From Adineta ricciae (lineage: Eukaryota > Rotifera > Eurotatoria > Adinetida > Adinetidae), in NCBI GenBank assembly GCA_905250025.1, contig CAJNOJ010000015.1, positions 310,001 through 374,000 on the forward strand: a DNA stretch of 64,000 bases. The letters are read 5' to 3'. The notes under the pieces are model-generated. The model saw only the letters and a program-made list of their open reading frames with translations. It was not told the origin of the DNA and searched no databases. Below, piece after piece: positions 11,418 through 28,522 of this stretch. Numbering within the stretch: the first letter of the stretch is position 1; each line of letters opens with the position of its first letter. Both the position numbers and the translations under genes were made by a program.

Positions 11418-11814
11418 TATTCATACTATGACAAAATTTTCCTGGTATTTGCCTCTATTAAATTAAAATAAGATTGTTTATTTCATTTTGTATTGCTGTT
11501 GCCTAAGCAATTTCATATATTTGAAAATGAAACAAAAAGAACGAATAAGATAGCCAGTACGAATGTATGGTCATGGTTCATTGAGTTGCTCGTTCAAGTG
11601 TTCTATAAGTTCAATTACTTCTCTTTTTTGTCATACATGCATATATCTACAACAAAACTAAATCAAATTTCTCAAACGATCATCAAACAAGTGTCTCATT
11701 TTTCTTTTCACTAGTGACACGTACAGGTGAATCGAAAAATCAAGAAAAAATAAAACAAACCATATCAATAATTATCATTTGTTTACTCGTTCTATCAATC
11801 AGAACTAATGCACA

Positions 11815-13821
11815 ATGAATGATACTGTGGACAGTGTTTACCGTTTCGTTACCGATCAATCGTCAACAGCATACAGCAAAATGAATTCCTTCGTTTCGTC
11901 GTTACGTCGTCGTCTGGATAAGGTACTCACAGCTACCGCTTCTCCTAACTCCTCGCCGACGCATTCTTCGTCTTTAGCATCAAGAGACGGTGAGATTCTT
12001 TTGCTTAAAGACACTATAACAGACGCTTACCTTATGCTTGCTATGATCGATAACGATAACAAAAATAGTATAAATGCTCATTATGAATTGAAAGAATACT
12101 TGCATGCCGCTGAAAATTTACAAAGACAATCATGCTCGCCGGCGACTGCACGTCGTTTGATTACTGAAATTCGCTCATTGATGTCTTTATCTCATTCAGA
12201 TGAGTACTATTCATCCAATTCCAAGTACGATCAGAATAAAAGACCGGAGAAAAATCTCAATGTTTATGACACATTGAGTAAGCACCGTCCGCTCGCAAGA
12301 TCCAATCCAAATGTACAAAATGTCAGCAATCCTGTTGAGACGGGTAAGCCCGCTCATATCCAAAGACATTCGCTTCGTAGCTCCATGCGTAATTTATTAA
12401 AACGTCGTACAATAAAAATTCCATCTAAAAAATTTCTAGGCCCATCTACTGATTCTCAAACGCCGCACATATACGAATCACTTGATACACCGTCGCCCGA
12501 TCTTACTCCGCCACTTGATACGCCATCATCAGCACCCGAACCGTCGTTCGCTGCGTCGCCAATAATCAAATCATCGTATCTACTTCCGTCATCCATCGTA
12601 GTTCTCGATCATTTCACGACAAATCTCTATTTAGTGGTGAATTCAACGTTAAATCAGCTATTAGTCGTGTTTGGATCAACGAAAATTCATACTATTAAAT
12701 TATATGACACTAACGGAAGAAAAATTCACAATAATGATCTAATTCTACAATACAGATTCGAAGATCTACATGGATATAAATTGTTATCGTCAGCACTAAA
12801 CAATAACTCGGAAAATCGTCTGATTGTCAATGAAATACGTGTGTACGTTACAGAATCGTTAGATGAAACATCATCAAATCAAACGCTCAAACAACGCTTA
12901 TTATTTTTTGATCAAAATGGTCATTATATGTCAGCATCAAAACGTTTACCGATTACTAATGAATTGCTCTTTGTTGATGTCGATCGTTTGTCACCGTCGA
13001 TCTTTGCCTATGATGGTTTAAATCTCATAAATTTAGATCGAAATTGGTCGACAAATGTTGAGCACATCGATAGTATCGCTGCTGGTTCGAATTTTCTCGT
13101 TTGTTTACATACAAAAACGAATCAAATAAGTATTTACAATAGTCAGACAGGTTCATTTATATATCGCTGGTTAATATCAACAAAAAACATACACCATCTC
13201 CAAACGGTTTCTTTGTGTGTATCTCGTCAAGATTTAATCTATGCTCTTGTATGGAACTGTGATGTTCATCCTGTAAATAATCTTGTTCTTGTGTTTGATC
13301 AAGAAGGACAATTACGCCGAGAATATTATGTACCAAATCGTATCCTGCCAAATATGCATGGCTCATATACGTACGATATGACACTTGGTGGCGGCGGTGG
13401 TGGTGGTGCTGCGGCGGTGGCCGCTCATCAAACACCCAATCCATTTGCTAATTTGATCCGTCGTTCAACAACTAAACCAACCCCGCAAACGTTGGCATGG
13501 ATGCAACAGCAAGCTATGTGGAATCCAAATGGTCAACACCATCCACATATGTGGCCAGCAAATAGTTCAGGCCATCAAAGATCGCCGATGCAGCCGATCT
13601 ATCATCGAGGCATGGGAAGATCTTATGAAATGTACCATCATTCTCAACAACAGCAACAGCACGACGATAATACTTTGTTTCATGCACGTTTTATTGCTAT
13701 TACGGACGATGATACATTGATTCTTTCGAATATTATCGATCTTGGTCTGGACGAAGAAACACAAGAAACGGCTGTTGTTAACGTTAGTCGAAAGATTTTA
13801 TTTTTTCATATTGAGCCCTGA
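11815..13821 (+). CDS. intronless 668-residue protein, possible beta-propeller core
   Basis: Not recognised. A single uninterrupted frame of 668 codons is unusual among its intron-rich neighbours. Residues 1-130 are helical (SSLRRRLDKVL, ITDAYLMLAMIDNDN), 150-250 are Ser/Pro/Thr-rich and disordered, and 260-520 look beta-rich. That beta region has repeated strand-turn units (SSIVVLDHFTTNLYLVV, LLFVDVDRLSPSIFAYDGLN, GSNFLVCLHTKTNQISIYN, DLIYALVWN), compatible with a WD/NHL-like propeller. A Gly8 and Ala/Gly block lies near residue 525, and a His/Met/Gln-rich stretch runs to about 620. A four-codon upstream frame at 11808 (ATG CAC AAT GAA TGA) overlaps the start. Retrocopy origin or intron loss are possible. 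Confidence 0.7.
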   Translation: MNDTVDSVYRFVTDQSSTAYSKMNSFVSSLRRRLDKVLTATASPNSSPTHSSSLASRDGEILLLKDTITDAYLMLAMIDNDNKNSINAHYELKEYLHAAENLQRQSCSPATARRLITEIRSLMSLSHSDEYYSSNSKYDQNKRPEKNLNVYDTLSKHRPLARSNPNVQNVSNPVETGKPAHIQRHSLRSSMRNLLKRRTIKIPSKKFLGPSTDSQTPHIYESLDTPSPDLTPPLDTPSSAPEPSFAASPIIKSSYLLPSSIVVLDHFTTNLYLVVNSTLNQLLVVFGSTKIHTIKLYDTNGRKIHNNDLILQYRFEDLHGYKLLSSALNNNSENRLIVNEIRVYVTESLDETSSNQTLKQRLLFFDQNGHYMSASKRLPITNELLFVDVDRLSPSIFAYDGLNLINLDRNWSTNVEHIDSIAAGSNFLVCLHTKTNQISIYNSQTGSFIYRWLISTKNIHHLQTVSLCVSRQDLIYALVWNCDVHPVNNLVLVFDQEGQLRREYYVPNRILPNMHGSYTYDMTLGGGGGGGAAAVAAHQTPNPFANLIRRSTTKPTPQTLAWMQQQAMWNPNGQHHPHMWPANSSGHQRSPMQPIYHRGMGRSYEMYHHSQQQQQHDDNTLFHARFIAITDDDTLILSNIIDLGLDEETQETAVVNVSRKILFFHIEP

Positions 13822-14942
13822 ATTGGTGTATATACTTTCTTTTATCAATATTGCATGTAAAGATATAATATAAAGAAAGGAAAACAAACCTCATGTTCGA
13901 TCTTTCATCTGTACACTTGCTTACAAAAGAAAGTCTTAGAAGTACTCATTTTAGGTTCGGATTGTGATAGTTTTTACCCATATACGTATATCTTCCTACA
14001 GGATCCAAAATATTCTAGAGTAGAGTGATAGCATCATTATAATTAATGAAATATCTATCTAGAAAGAGCGTTCGATTGATTTCCCACGAACCCAAACTAG
14101 TCCCATAGTTCATGGTAATAGGAAAATAACAAAAGGAGATCAACTGTTTAGTTCTTTAAATCTAATCTCGAAAGAAACGCTGATCTCATTGGGGAGATAT
14201 TTAGTACAGGGAAAATTTCAAGCATGTTGAAGTTTTCGCAATCATCAAAACGACAAATCTCGTGTGAGTGATTGTTAGTTTGATGAGCATCATCGTTGAA
14301 TGCTACGCAAGTTTAACACACAGATCAAAAGGCATCGATTTAATCTGAATTGTGTGAAACGTATGGCATTACTGTGATTATTGTCACATATTCACCTGTT
14401 TTCTTTTCTTTTTCAATTGAATCATAGTTCAAAACATTTCTTTTCGCACTCTCCTCTGACACCTAAATGCTCACATATTCAATAAATACCATTCTTTACT
14501 ACTACGACGACATATTCTCGTCAGAATTGAGAGTCAATCGATTGTTAACTCGAATAGAATGCTCATTCTGCTTGTCTCTATGAAAAGATCATTTCCGCTT
14601 GGTCAACGATCCGATGTCTTCACTGCACAACTAATATGCTCATTGTCGAAAGCAATAAAGTTATGATATTCATGTTTATATGATGGTAAAATGAGCCATG
14701 TTTGGGTCACAGATGGGTGTTATTCGTTCTGAAGGACATTAAAAGGCTATCTGACACCTTCGCATTTTTGACACCTTTCTCTTGGTTGATCACCGGCTCA
14801 GCACATTCTGATTTTTATGTTTAACATTTATGACCAAGAGAAAAGGAGGGAGAGAGAGAGAGGAAAATGTAAGAAATTCATTCTTATTGATCAGTAAAAG
14901 AAGAAAGAGAAAACGAAAACAATCGTTTGATTTAAAAGGAGC
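13822..14942. other. intergenic; no gene recognised
   Basis: About 1.1 kb separate the intronless gene and the Wnt gene. It is AT-rich, with a purine-rich tract (GGAGGGAGAGAGAGAGAGG) near 14846. No frame of note and no RNA gene were seen. It likely holds the Wnt promoter. Confidence 0.55.
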
Positions 14943-16129
14943 ATGTATATGACATACTCAGGTCAAATGAATAATATGTCAACATTGATTATCTTCTTCT
15001 CGTTGATCGTTCTTATCCAAGCAAAAACATTACCAAGTGATTTTATGTAAGTAATCATCAATGATATTCTACTCCAAATATATGAGACGTCGTTTCTACA
15101 GGTTATTGGGTTTAACGCCGATTACTCAATTAATCAATGGTCTGCCATGTCAAGCATATCGTCCGTTTCTTGGAGAGAATACTGATTATCTATGTTCAAA
15201 AGTTCCTCATTTACATCAGATTCTTTACCAATCGAATCTTGAAAGTCGCGAACAATGTCGATACCATTTTCGTGATCATCCATGGGGCTGCCAATTGAGT
15301 GCAAAACTTGTCCCGTTAAGAAGATTTCTACGGCAAGGTAAGCGTTATCTTTCCAATTTTCTTCTCATTAATAATCTTTCGTTGAAAATAGCATCAAAAG
15401 AAGCGTCATTTTACACGACATTAACCAGTGCAACACTAACATTAAATTTAATTAATGCCTGTATTAGAGGTCAAATTAATGATACCGATTGTTTATGTTC
15501 AAAAGCTGGACAATTATGTCAAATAGATCCAAAGATTGCTTTTCAGCTCTCCAGTTTAATCACTGACGGAATGAACATGACGAAAACTTTCCAGCAGAAG
15601 TTTCTGTTTCAATTGAATCAAGCTAATAAAGAACTCGGCCGAAAGGTAAATGACTTTTTTTCTTGCATGGATGTCTCAGACGAAGTTCTTGATTTAGATC
15701 GTACAATCACTGATGAAAAAAGAATGTCGTTGCCATGGTGTCAGTGGCTCGTGCGAATTGCAAATCTGTCGATTACATCCAGCGAAATTAGATGATATGA
15801 GTCGTGAAATCTATTTGAATGTATATCAAAACGCCCGCTACATGGAGTCGAGTGAATTTCTGACATTGAAAGAAAGAACTCAACTAATTTATGCACGGAA
15901 ATCAATAAACTATTGTCGTTCAAATTCATTTATTGATTATCAAGGTATAAAACAAGGACGAGAATGTTTTAGTAATGACGGATGTGAACAAGTGTGCTGT
16001 CACCGCGGCTATGAAGTCATTACTGAAATGAAGTCGATTACAAATTGCCATTGCTACTTTTCGTGGAACATCGTCAATGTTCAATGTCAACCATGTGAGA
16101 AAAAGATAACGAAAATGATCTGTACTTAA
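14943..16129 (+). CDS. divergent Wnt family secreted ligand
   Basis: Wnts are lipidated, secreted morphogens acting through Frizzled/LRP. Four exons (14943-15046, 15102-15337, 15392-15645, 15698-16129) splice in frame to 341 residues, within the family range. Exon 1 gives a signal peptide (STLIIFFSLIVLIQA). Exon 2 has the CRYHF-x5-WGCQ-like N-terminal cysteine pattern. Exon 3 begins with the ASKEASFYTT equivalent of the usual REAAF block. Exon 4 opens with KKECRCHGVSGSCELQIC, the Wnt signature whose serine is the Porcupine acylation site. The C-terminus retains GRECF, CCHRGYEV and CHCYFSW but lacks the usual adjacent CC after that Trp. The ATG at 14943 is chosen because it leads directly into the signal peptide. 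The subfamily cannot be assigned. Confidence 0.92.
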
Positions 16130-18100
16130 CGAATGTTTGTTTTCGTGTAAATAAGTCTTATTAATTCAAGGAATCTTCGCATTGTGTTTTTTTAGAAATA
16201 AATATCTATTATTTCATCTGACATTAGATTGATTATCGACATATAAAAGATGTTTTTCCCTCTAAGATCTTTATCGATTATTGCTCCGAAGACGTTATCT
16301 TGACAGATTAGGTGATCGTCAGAAACATATTGCGAGATCATAAACTAATAATCCGAGTATTTCACGCATATATTAATGAAAGATTTGTACTCACCGAGAT
16401 ACGTTTCATCTTGTGACGAAAATATCAAATCTATTCAAAGCCAATGAAGCGGTCAAACGTTTTAACAATATGACTAATTTATTAACTATAAACACAAGTG
16501 CATCTGTCTGGTAATCAAATAAATATCTCTCAATAAATAAAACCTGATGTTTTACCAATCCGACAGGAAAAACAACAATCGCATTCAGACTGGATCGCCT
16601 TGCAAAAAGAGAAAATTTTATTTGTTAAACTAATCAATAACCCAAATGCAATCATCTTCAGGCGAGAAAATGCAATCAAACCCATATCCATAATCAATTT
16701 ATTTGCTGTTTTCAATCATTGTTCAAACAACAATTCAATGCCCGTTAGACAAATAGATCTTCTATAATAGGAAAAAAAACGATCCCTTTATTCTTTTCAT
16801 CGCATCATATATACTTTCTCTTGAACAAAGGCGAAATCTATTTCTGTATACACATCAATGGGACAAAATGAAAGAGATTTTTTCAAGATGAATTCAGTTT
16901 GACGAAATCGTCAGAAAAAAAAACACTTCAATTGTCGATTATAAGATATAATAAAAAAAAAACAAAAGAATCATCTTGACTTTGATAGTAAATACATATT
17001 CTTACATCCTGACAGATTTTCCTTTCTCCGGTTCAAGTCATTTCTCATAATCCCCCGTCTGCAGTTCGAAATTCAACCAAAAAAACCGTATGTATAACGA
17101 GTTATTCTTTTCTTCTGCAGATATTTCCTTTGAATCCGCTCATTTAATATCCAATTTCTATAATTAATAGGTCTGTTGACTATGAGAGAAAGAGAGAGAA
17201 ACACAGGAGAACGAGTACGGACAACTGATGTCAGTCGTTAGCTTTCTTCGAATAAATTTTTCTAGTAAAAACGATTATAGAATTCAAAAGTTGTTTTTTC
17301 TTTTGCCTAATAAACGATCTAAAATGAAAGATAAATAATGATCAGGAAGGCTTGAAAAACGAGAAGAAAAGGCAAGGCCTCGAAAAATGAAATGAATTAT
17401 ATGTTAGATATGAATAAATTGCGCATGTCTGATAGCGATTATTAACTACTCTATGATCGGTAAATTACATACTAAACAACCGAGGCGGCGTCAGTTAGAA
17501 CGTTAATATAAGCATGATTAGTGAGATGAGTTACTCAAGTATCTCATTTGCTTACCAATAACAGAACACAGATAAAAGTAAAGAGATCGTATTATTTCTG
17601 CTGAATTTTCTCACTTTTTTCCTCGTTCTTTTTTAGATTTTGTTTGGTCTTGGTTTTGTTCCTCTTCTTTTCCCCTTCCTCTTCTCCTTCGTGGTTCTTA
17701 CACGTCTATCTGCGCGACCAAGCGAGTGTGATTGTTGTGCTCATGCAGAACAACGACGGACGAGAAAGAAAAAGAGGAAGATATGAGAGAGACAGAGAGA
17801 AGGAGAGAGAGAGAAAGTCGATCGCCGTCTCTTATTATCATCATTGCCGCTCGTTTGACTGTCTCTAGCATCGAGAAGTATACTCATTTCTCTTGTTTAG
17901 CAGACCAATATGCGTCTCATCATCAATGTTGAAAACGATTTTCTCGCAAAGATCTTCTAACTAGGCTTATTTGACTTGAAACGTGATTGTAGAAGTAACA
18001 CCGTCAGCGAGAACGAGTGAGAGTGAGAGAGCGAGCGAGCTAGCGAAAGACACCGAGCATATGTGTGTGTATATATGTTTACGCGAGTTGCCAAGTGTCG
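16130..18100. other. intergenic; mGluR upstream region
   Basis: Nearly 2 kb contain no convincing gene. Open frames at 16530-16715 (minus) and 17644-17932 (plus) are low complexity. Purine-rich GAGAGA tracts lie near 17185, 17770-17815 and 18005-18050. The last few hundred bases probably hold the 5' leader and promoter of the glutamate receptor. Confidence 0.5.
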
Positions 18101-22711
<4,611 letters not shown>

Positions 22712-23129
22712 ATCGATTCTTCTTTTGTTCGAATATTAGATGTTTTTATTTTGTCATTAAAAAAATAAATTATATATACACATAGATGTACATATTTTCG
22801 TTTCTCCTCCATCGCATCCATGAATTAAAGAATATTTTATTCAAGTTTAATATACCTATCAATCTTATTCCACTATCACTGAGAAAGATAGTCTTCTATT
22901 CGCGACTTCCAGCGACATCTATTTACCATGTTTATATATTTTGCATAGTATTCATTGTTGAAAAGCAAGTTTTAGACGCTTTATTTATTTTTTATTTTTT
23001 AAGTAATAAACCAAAACTATAGGTTGTTATCTTTCCAGAGTAATAACAAACATATATTTTACTCGAATACGATTGGAGATTCGAGTTCACACTTGATTTA
23101 TTTTTTCACGAACTATATTTGTCAATTGA
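22712..23129. other. intergenic, mGluR 3' region
   Basis: About 420 AT-rich bases containing an AATAAA-like signal near 22765, about 55 bases after the receptor stop. The frame at 22786-23022 is Phe/Ile-rich and domain-free, and is treated as chance. Confidence 0.5.
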
Positions 23130-23429
23130 ATGCCCGAAAGTCTTGCACGTAAACGCTTGACTTCTATTGCTAAAAACGTTGCCACGTGTTCAACTCAAGT
23201 AAGATTTCTTACACAAAATCTATTCGACATCATCTTTATTTTTTGCTATTTTCCTCCATGAAGGCCTCGGTATACGCCGCTTGTGTGATTAATCATACTG
23301 ACTTGAAAAAAGATTCTTGTCTGAAAGAATTTCTTGCGTTAAAAGATTGTGTACAAAAAGCAGTAAGATTATTGTTTGATATGTTAGCGATCCAGAACGT
23401 CGTTCGTTTAGGCATTGAAAAATGGTTAA
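23130..23429 (+). CDS. twin-CX9C mitochondrial protein, NDUFAF8-like
   Basis: Three small exons (23130-23198, 23264-23362, 23412-23429) encode 61 residues, too short for most gene finders. The protein has an exact twin CX9C arrangement: C20-x9-C30, then C-x9-C in CLKEFLALKDC. This predicts a coiled-coil helix-turn-helix fold oxidised by MIA40 in the intermembrane space. Length, the CxxEFxALxxC second helix and a basic, Arg/Lys-rich N-terminus resemble NDUFAF8, a complex I assembly factor that partners NDUFAF5. The last exon encodes only ALKNG and stop, and overlaps the EMC7 start codon. Another small CX9C protein cannot be excluded. Confidence 0.78.
23402..23411 (+). promoter_or_regulatory. 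3' splice acceptor shared by two overlapping genes
   Basis: A T-rich tract ending in TTTAG at 23407-23411 is the acceptor needed for the last NDUFAF8-like exon. It also lies ten bases upstream of the EMC7 ATG at 23422, where a trans-spliced leader would join. Confidence 0.6.
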
Positions 23430-24209
23430 ATATATTCTCTCTGTTTTGTTCTGTTCAATACTCGTACTGTTTATTAATGCATCTCAAGATTCCATCGCAA
23501 TCAACCCGTCAAATGAAAGTGTTGGATCATATAAAATCGAAGGCAAAATCATTGTCCCACCTGGTGACAATGCACTTCAAAACACAAGAATTTTAGTCGA
23601 TGAAGGCCTCTATGTTGGTATTCCACAAGTCGATGGAACATTCACCATCTGCGGTAACCATCGATATCATCGGACTGACATATGCACAGTTGATTTGCTT
23701 TAGGTGTACCAAGTGGTTCATATATTGTCTCCGTTGTCTCACCCATGCATGTTTTTGAGCCTGTTCGCGTTGATATCAATGCTAAAGGTAAAATTCGTGC
23801 TCGTAAAGTCAATTTCATTCAACCAGGCGAAGTTGTGACAATGAAATATCCATTGAATTTCGAAACTCACGGTATACCAAACTATTTTCAAAAACGTGAA
23901 GTCTATCGTCTCACTGATGTGATTATGAATCCCATGTTTCTAACATTACTTGTCCCGTTAGCTCTGCTACTCATTTTACCTAAAATAGCATCACAGGATC
24001 CTGAAATGCAACGAGATCTACAACAAGCAAGTAATTTCCTCCAGCCGAATTTGAATACACCTGATATTGGTGATATGTTCGCTAATATTTTTGGTGGCCC
24101 CAAAAAGCAAAAGCCTACACAGCAACAAATTCAAAATGGTGCAAGTGGTGGCGCATCAGGTCCACAACAGAGACGAAGAAATGAACCAGCGGTTAGACGT
24201 CGAAATTAA
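23422..24209 (+). CDS. EMC7: ER membrane protein complex subunit 7
   Basis: EMC7 is a lumenal-domain subunit of the EMC insertase in the ER membrane. Two exons (23422-23653, 23704-24209) join in phase 1 to give 245 residues, near the usual size. Residues 1-20 are a signal peptide (ILSVLFCSILVLFINA). A beta-sandwich domain follows with YKIEGKIIVP, RILVDEGLYVG, VDGTF, VPSGSYIVSVVSPMHVFEPV and KGKIRARKVNF, all in family order. LTDVIMNPMFLTLLVPLALL forms the single transmembrane helix. The tail is Gln/Gly/Arg-rich and basic. The start ATG overlaps the preceding gene's stop in another frame (AATGGTTAA). Confidence 0.94.
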
Positions 24210-24307
24210 CAGCATTTGCTTTTGTAAAGCTCATTTTTCTTTTCTTATTTCGAATAAAAATCCCACACAAAACAATATCTTGTTTGTTTTCATCTTTTTC
24301 TCTCTCA

Positions 24308-24898
24308 CTAGGAATTTACTCGACATAACCCATACTCAGCCAATAACAAGGCCATGTCGTTATCGATAGATACTGAACAATTAAAGAGTGCAGTGACTGA
24401 TCTCGCTTGTGCATCTTCGCCTATTTTCCTGTACGTCCCACTAAAGACAAGTTCATTTCCTATGGACGGTATCTGTAATTCTAGAATGCAATGTTTGCCA
24501 GTTATAGTTAATAAAAGGAAATGATCTGTTGATGACGGTATCGGTGCAAACGATATCGCAACCGATGATTGCATAACCTCCTGTTTGACATAGCGTGTAA
24601 GTGGTAGTCGTTTTCGTCTATGTATTTCAATAATATTCGCATCGAGTTTTGTCTGATTAGGTTTGAGAAATAATCGTAATTCATTCAGATTTCGTTGCCA
24701 ATACATCCTTAATGGATTACGATTGTTCATAGTTAAGCTTGTTTGTTCGAGTGCATTCGTCCAGAGTGTTTCACTTGGTGAACAGTCGATACGTAGTGGA
24801 AGGTTGAGAAGAGAAGTTAATTTCTGTTGACAGAGATTATAATTCGTTCGTTGTAAATCATCTAGTGGCAAGGCAACTAACCAATGATCAATATTCAT
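24308..24898 (-). CDS. orphan 196-residue protein
   Basis: Not recognised. A single exon with a genuine ATG at 24898 encodes 196 residues. It begins MNIDHWLVALPLDDLQ, has a basic central stretch (EIHRRKRLPLTRYVKQE) and a C-terminal beta-rich half (FAPIPSSTDHFLLLTITGKH, NELVFSGTYRKIGE, DMALLLAEYGLCRV). No signal peptide or membrane helix is evident. It is convergent with EMC7 (98 bases between stops) and divergent from LYRM2 (68 bases between starts), which argues that it is a real compact gene. Confidence rests on length, balanced composition and context only. Confidence 0.6.
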   Translation of the reverse strand: MNIDHWLVALPLDDLQRTNYNLCQQKLTSLLNLPLRIDCSPSETLWTNALEQTSLTMNNRNPLRMYWQRNLNELRLFLKPNQTKLDANIIEIHRRKRLPLTRYVKQEVMQSSVAISFAPIPSSTDHFLLLTITGKHCILELQIPSIGNELVFSGTYRKIGEDAQARSVTALFNCSVSIDNDMALLLAEYGLCRVNS

Positions 24899-24956
24899 TT
24901 GAGTTTTTGTTCAAGAAAAATAAAAATATGTTGTCTTGGTAATTTCTTCTTCTTGT

Positions 24957-24966
24957 TTTGTTCTAG
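24957..24966 (+). promoter_or_regulatory. 3' splice acceptor abutting the LYRM2 start codon
   Basis: TTTTGTTCTAG ends directly at the ATG, in the 68-base interval between divergent genes. Too little room is left for a normal 5' intron plus promoter, which favours trans-splicing. Confidence 0.6.
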
Positions 24967-25259
24967 ATGAATCAATTCTCATTAAAACATTTTATCGTTC
25001 GCTCACAAGCTTTGGCACTGTATCGAGACATAATGAGAACTATGATGAAAATCGAAGATCAGGATTATCGAAAAGAAAGTGCGTAGAACACTTCTCATGT
25101 TGATGCAATTCCATCTTTTGCATTCTAGTTCGAGAATGGGCAAGAAGTGAATTTCATCGGAATCGAACATTGAGAGATCTAGGAGAAATCCGAACACAAG
25201 TAGCACTAGGACGACGAAGTTTAAATGAATTGAAATTAGCGATGCGAATGGCTTCTTAA
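24967..25259 (+). CDS. LYRM2: LYR motif-containing protein 2
   Basis: LYR proteins are small mitochondrial matrix helical bundles that pair with acyl carrier protein; LYRM2 has been linked to complex I. Two exons (24967-25078, 25129-25259) join in phase 1 to give 80 residues. The N-terminal FSLKHFIVRSQALALYRDIM corresponds to the LYRM2 LKQF-R-Q-LLLYR block with the L-Y-R triad. REWARSEFHRNRTL is the second conserved block. The C-terminal helix (LGRRSLNELKLAMRMAS) also matches. Its stop lies 59 bases before the AGPS start on the same strand, an operon-like gap. Confidence 0.9.
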
Positions 25260-25308
25260 TCTAGAAAAAAATATATGTATTTGCTCGATTTTCTATTCTG
25301 CCCTTTGT

Positions 25309-25318
25309 CATATTTTAG
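25309..25318 (+). promoter_or_regulatory. 3' splice acceptor abutting the AGPS start codon
   Basis: TCATATTTTAG ends directly at the ATG. The whole LYRM2-AGPS interval is 59 bases, about the spacing expected between cistrons resolved by a spliced leader. Confidence 0.65.
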
Positions 25319-27328
<2,010 letters not shown>

Positions 27329-27545
27329 CGCTCGCAAAAAAGACTGCTAACAAAATACACAACAGTGTTTTGCTTGAACGCACATATAGAAAAATTCCTT
27401 TAAAGAAACTTCATCGTTGTTGTACATGTCTTTTTAAGACTGATTTCGTTCGTTTTTTTTTAATTTGATTGATTCTTAAAACAATATCGATGAGTTCGTT
27501 TAACAAAACAAACACAAAAGAACAGATTTACTTTTTCAGATCACA

Positions 27546-28412
27546 ATGACTTCTATTCGACAATTTAGACTGACTGATCTGCTAAGAATCAACAACGTGT
27601 AAGTAGACATCTGGTCATTATCTGCAACGGAAATACATTGATTTCTTTTCTTCCTTGTAGAAACTTGGATATTTTCACAGAAAACGTAACCTAGAACAAA
27701 AATACTTCATCAAATGCAAATGATCTTACTTTACATTTAGTATGGCCTTTCGTTCTACCTACATTACTTAGCCCGTTGGCCAGAGTGTTTTTTTGTAGCT
27801 GTCAATCCTGCTCAGCGCTTGATGGGCTATAGTAAGTCTATTTATTCATTCGAATAATATGTGCTAATTACTCTACTTTAAATGTAGTTATGGGAAAGAT
27901 TGAAGGTAAGTTGAACAGCGCACTTTTTCATATACGTGTCTTTTCTCGTGCATAAAGGTAAACAAGAGAACTATCATGGTCACGTTACGGCTCTATCAGT
28001 CGCACCTGAATTTCGTCGTATAGGCGTCTCATCACAGTTGATGGCGTTGTTAGAAAATGTTTCCGAACAGTAATATAACTTTGCTTGCAGAAGCTGCCAT
28101 AATTGAAAACGAATGAATGTTTAGAAAAAAAACGTATTTCGTCGATTTATTCGTACGCGTCTCAAATAAACGTGCAGTAGATATGTATCATAAATTAAAC
28201 TATGTGGTTTATCGACGAATCATTGGTTACTATTCAGGAGAACGAGATGAAGATGCATTCGGTAATTTATTTCTAAAGGGATATAGAACAAAGACGAAGA
28301 GATTGTGATTCGATTTTTAGATATGCGCAAGGCTCTGTCGCGTGATGTCGACAAAAAGTCATTGATACCGATTCCGCATCCCGTCCGGCCCGAAGATCTC
28401 GTTGATGATTAA
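27546..28412 (+). CDS. NAA20: NatB catalytic N-alpha-acetyltransferase
   Basis: NAA20, with NAA25, acetylates nascent chains starting Met-Asp/Glu/Asn/Gln at the ribosome. Seven exons (27546-27598, 27661-27685, 27741-27831, 27888-27905, 27958-28069, 28125-28261, 28321-28412) give 175 residues, the expected length. The GNAT core is nearly complete: NLDIFTENYGLSFYLHYLARWP, LMGYIMGKIEG, HGHVTALSVAPEFRRIG (the acetyl-CoA R/Q-x-x-G-x-G/A loop) and FVDLFVRVSNKRAVDMY. The last exon carries DMRKALSRDVDKKS and PHPVRPEDL. Two exons are tiny (25 and 18 bases). The start follows a TTTTTCAG acceptor by 7 bases. Confidence 0.96.
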
Positions 28413-28522
28413 TCTGTATGACACATTTTTCTTTTTAAATACTTGTTCAGTTATTTATTCGTCAAAAGAGATCAATAAAATCGTAACGATGAAGAAAAAA
28501 AATGAGTCTGTATTCGTATCCA

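Noticed and set aside
15646-15697. A 34-base intron in the Wnt gene ending at 15679
   Set aside because: That acceptor puts a stop six codons later. The acceptor at 15697 gives a 52-base intron and restores the conserved signature.
17644-18100. Plus-strand frames rich in Arg, Glu and Ser upstream of the glutamate receptor
   Set aside because: They arise from GAGAGA purine tracts. The receptor's own signal peptide starts at 18101 in a frame that needs nothing upstream.
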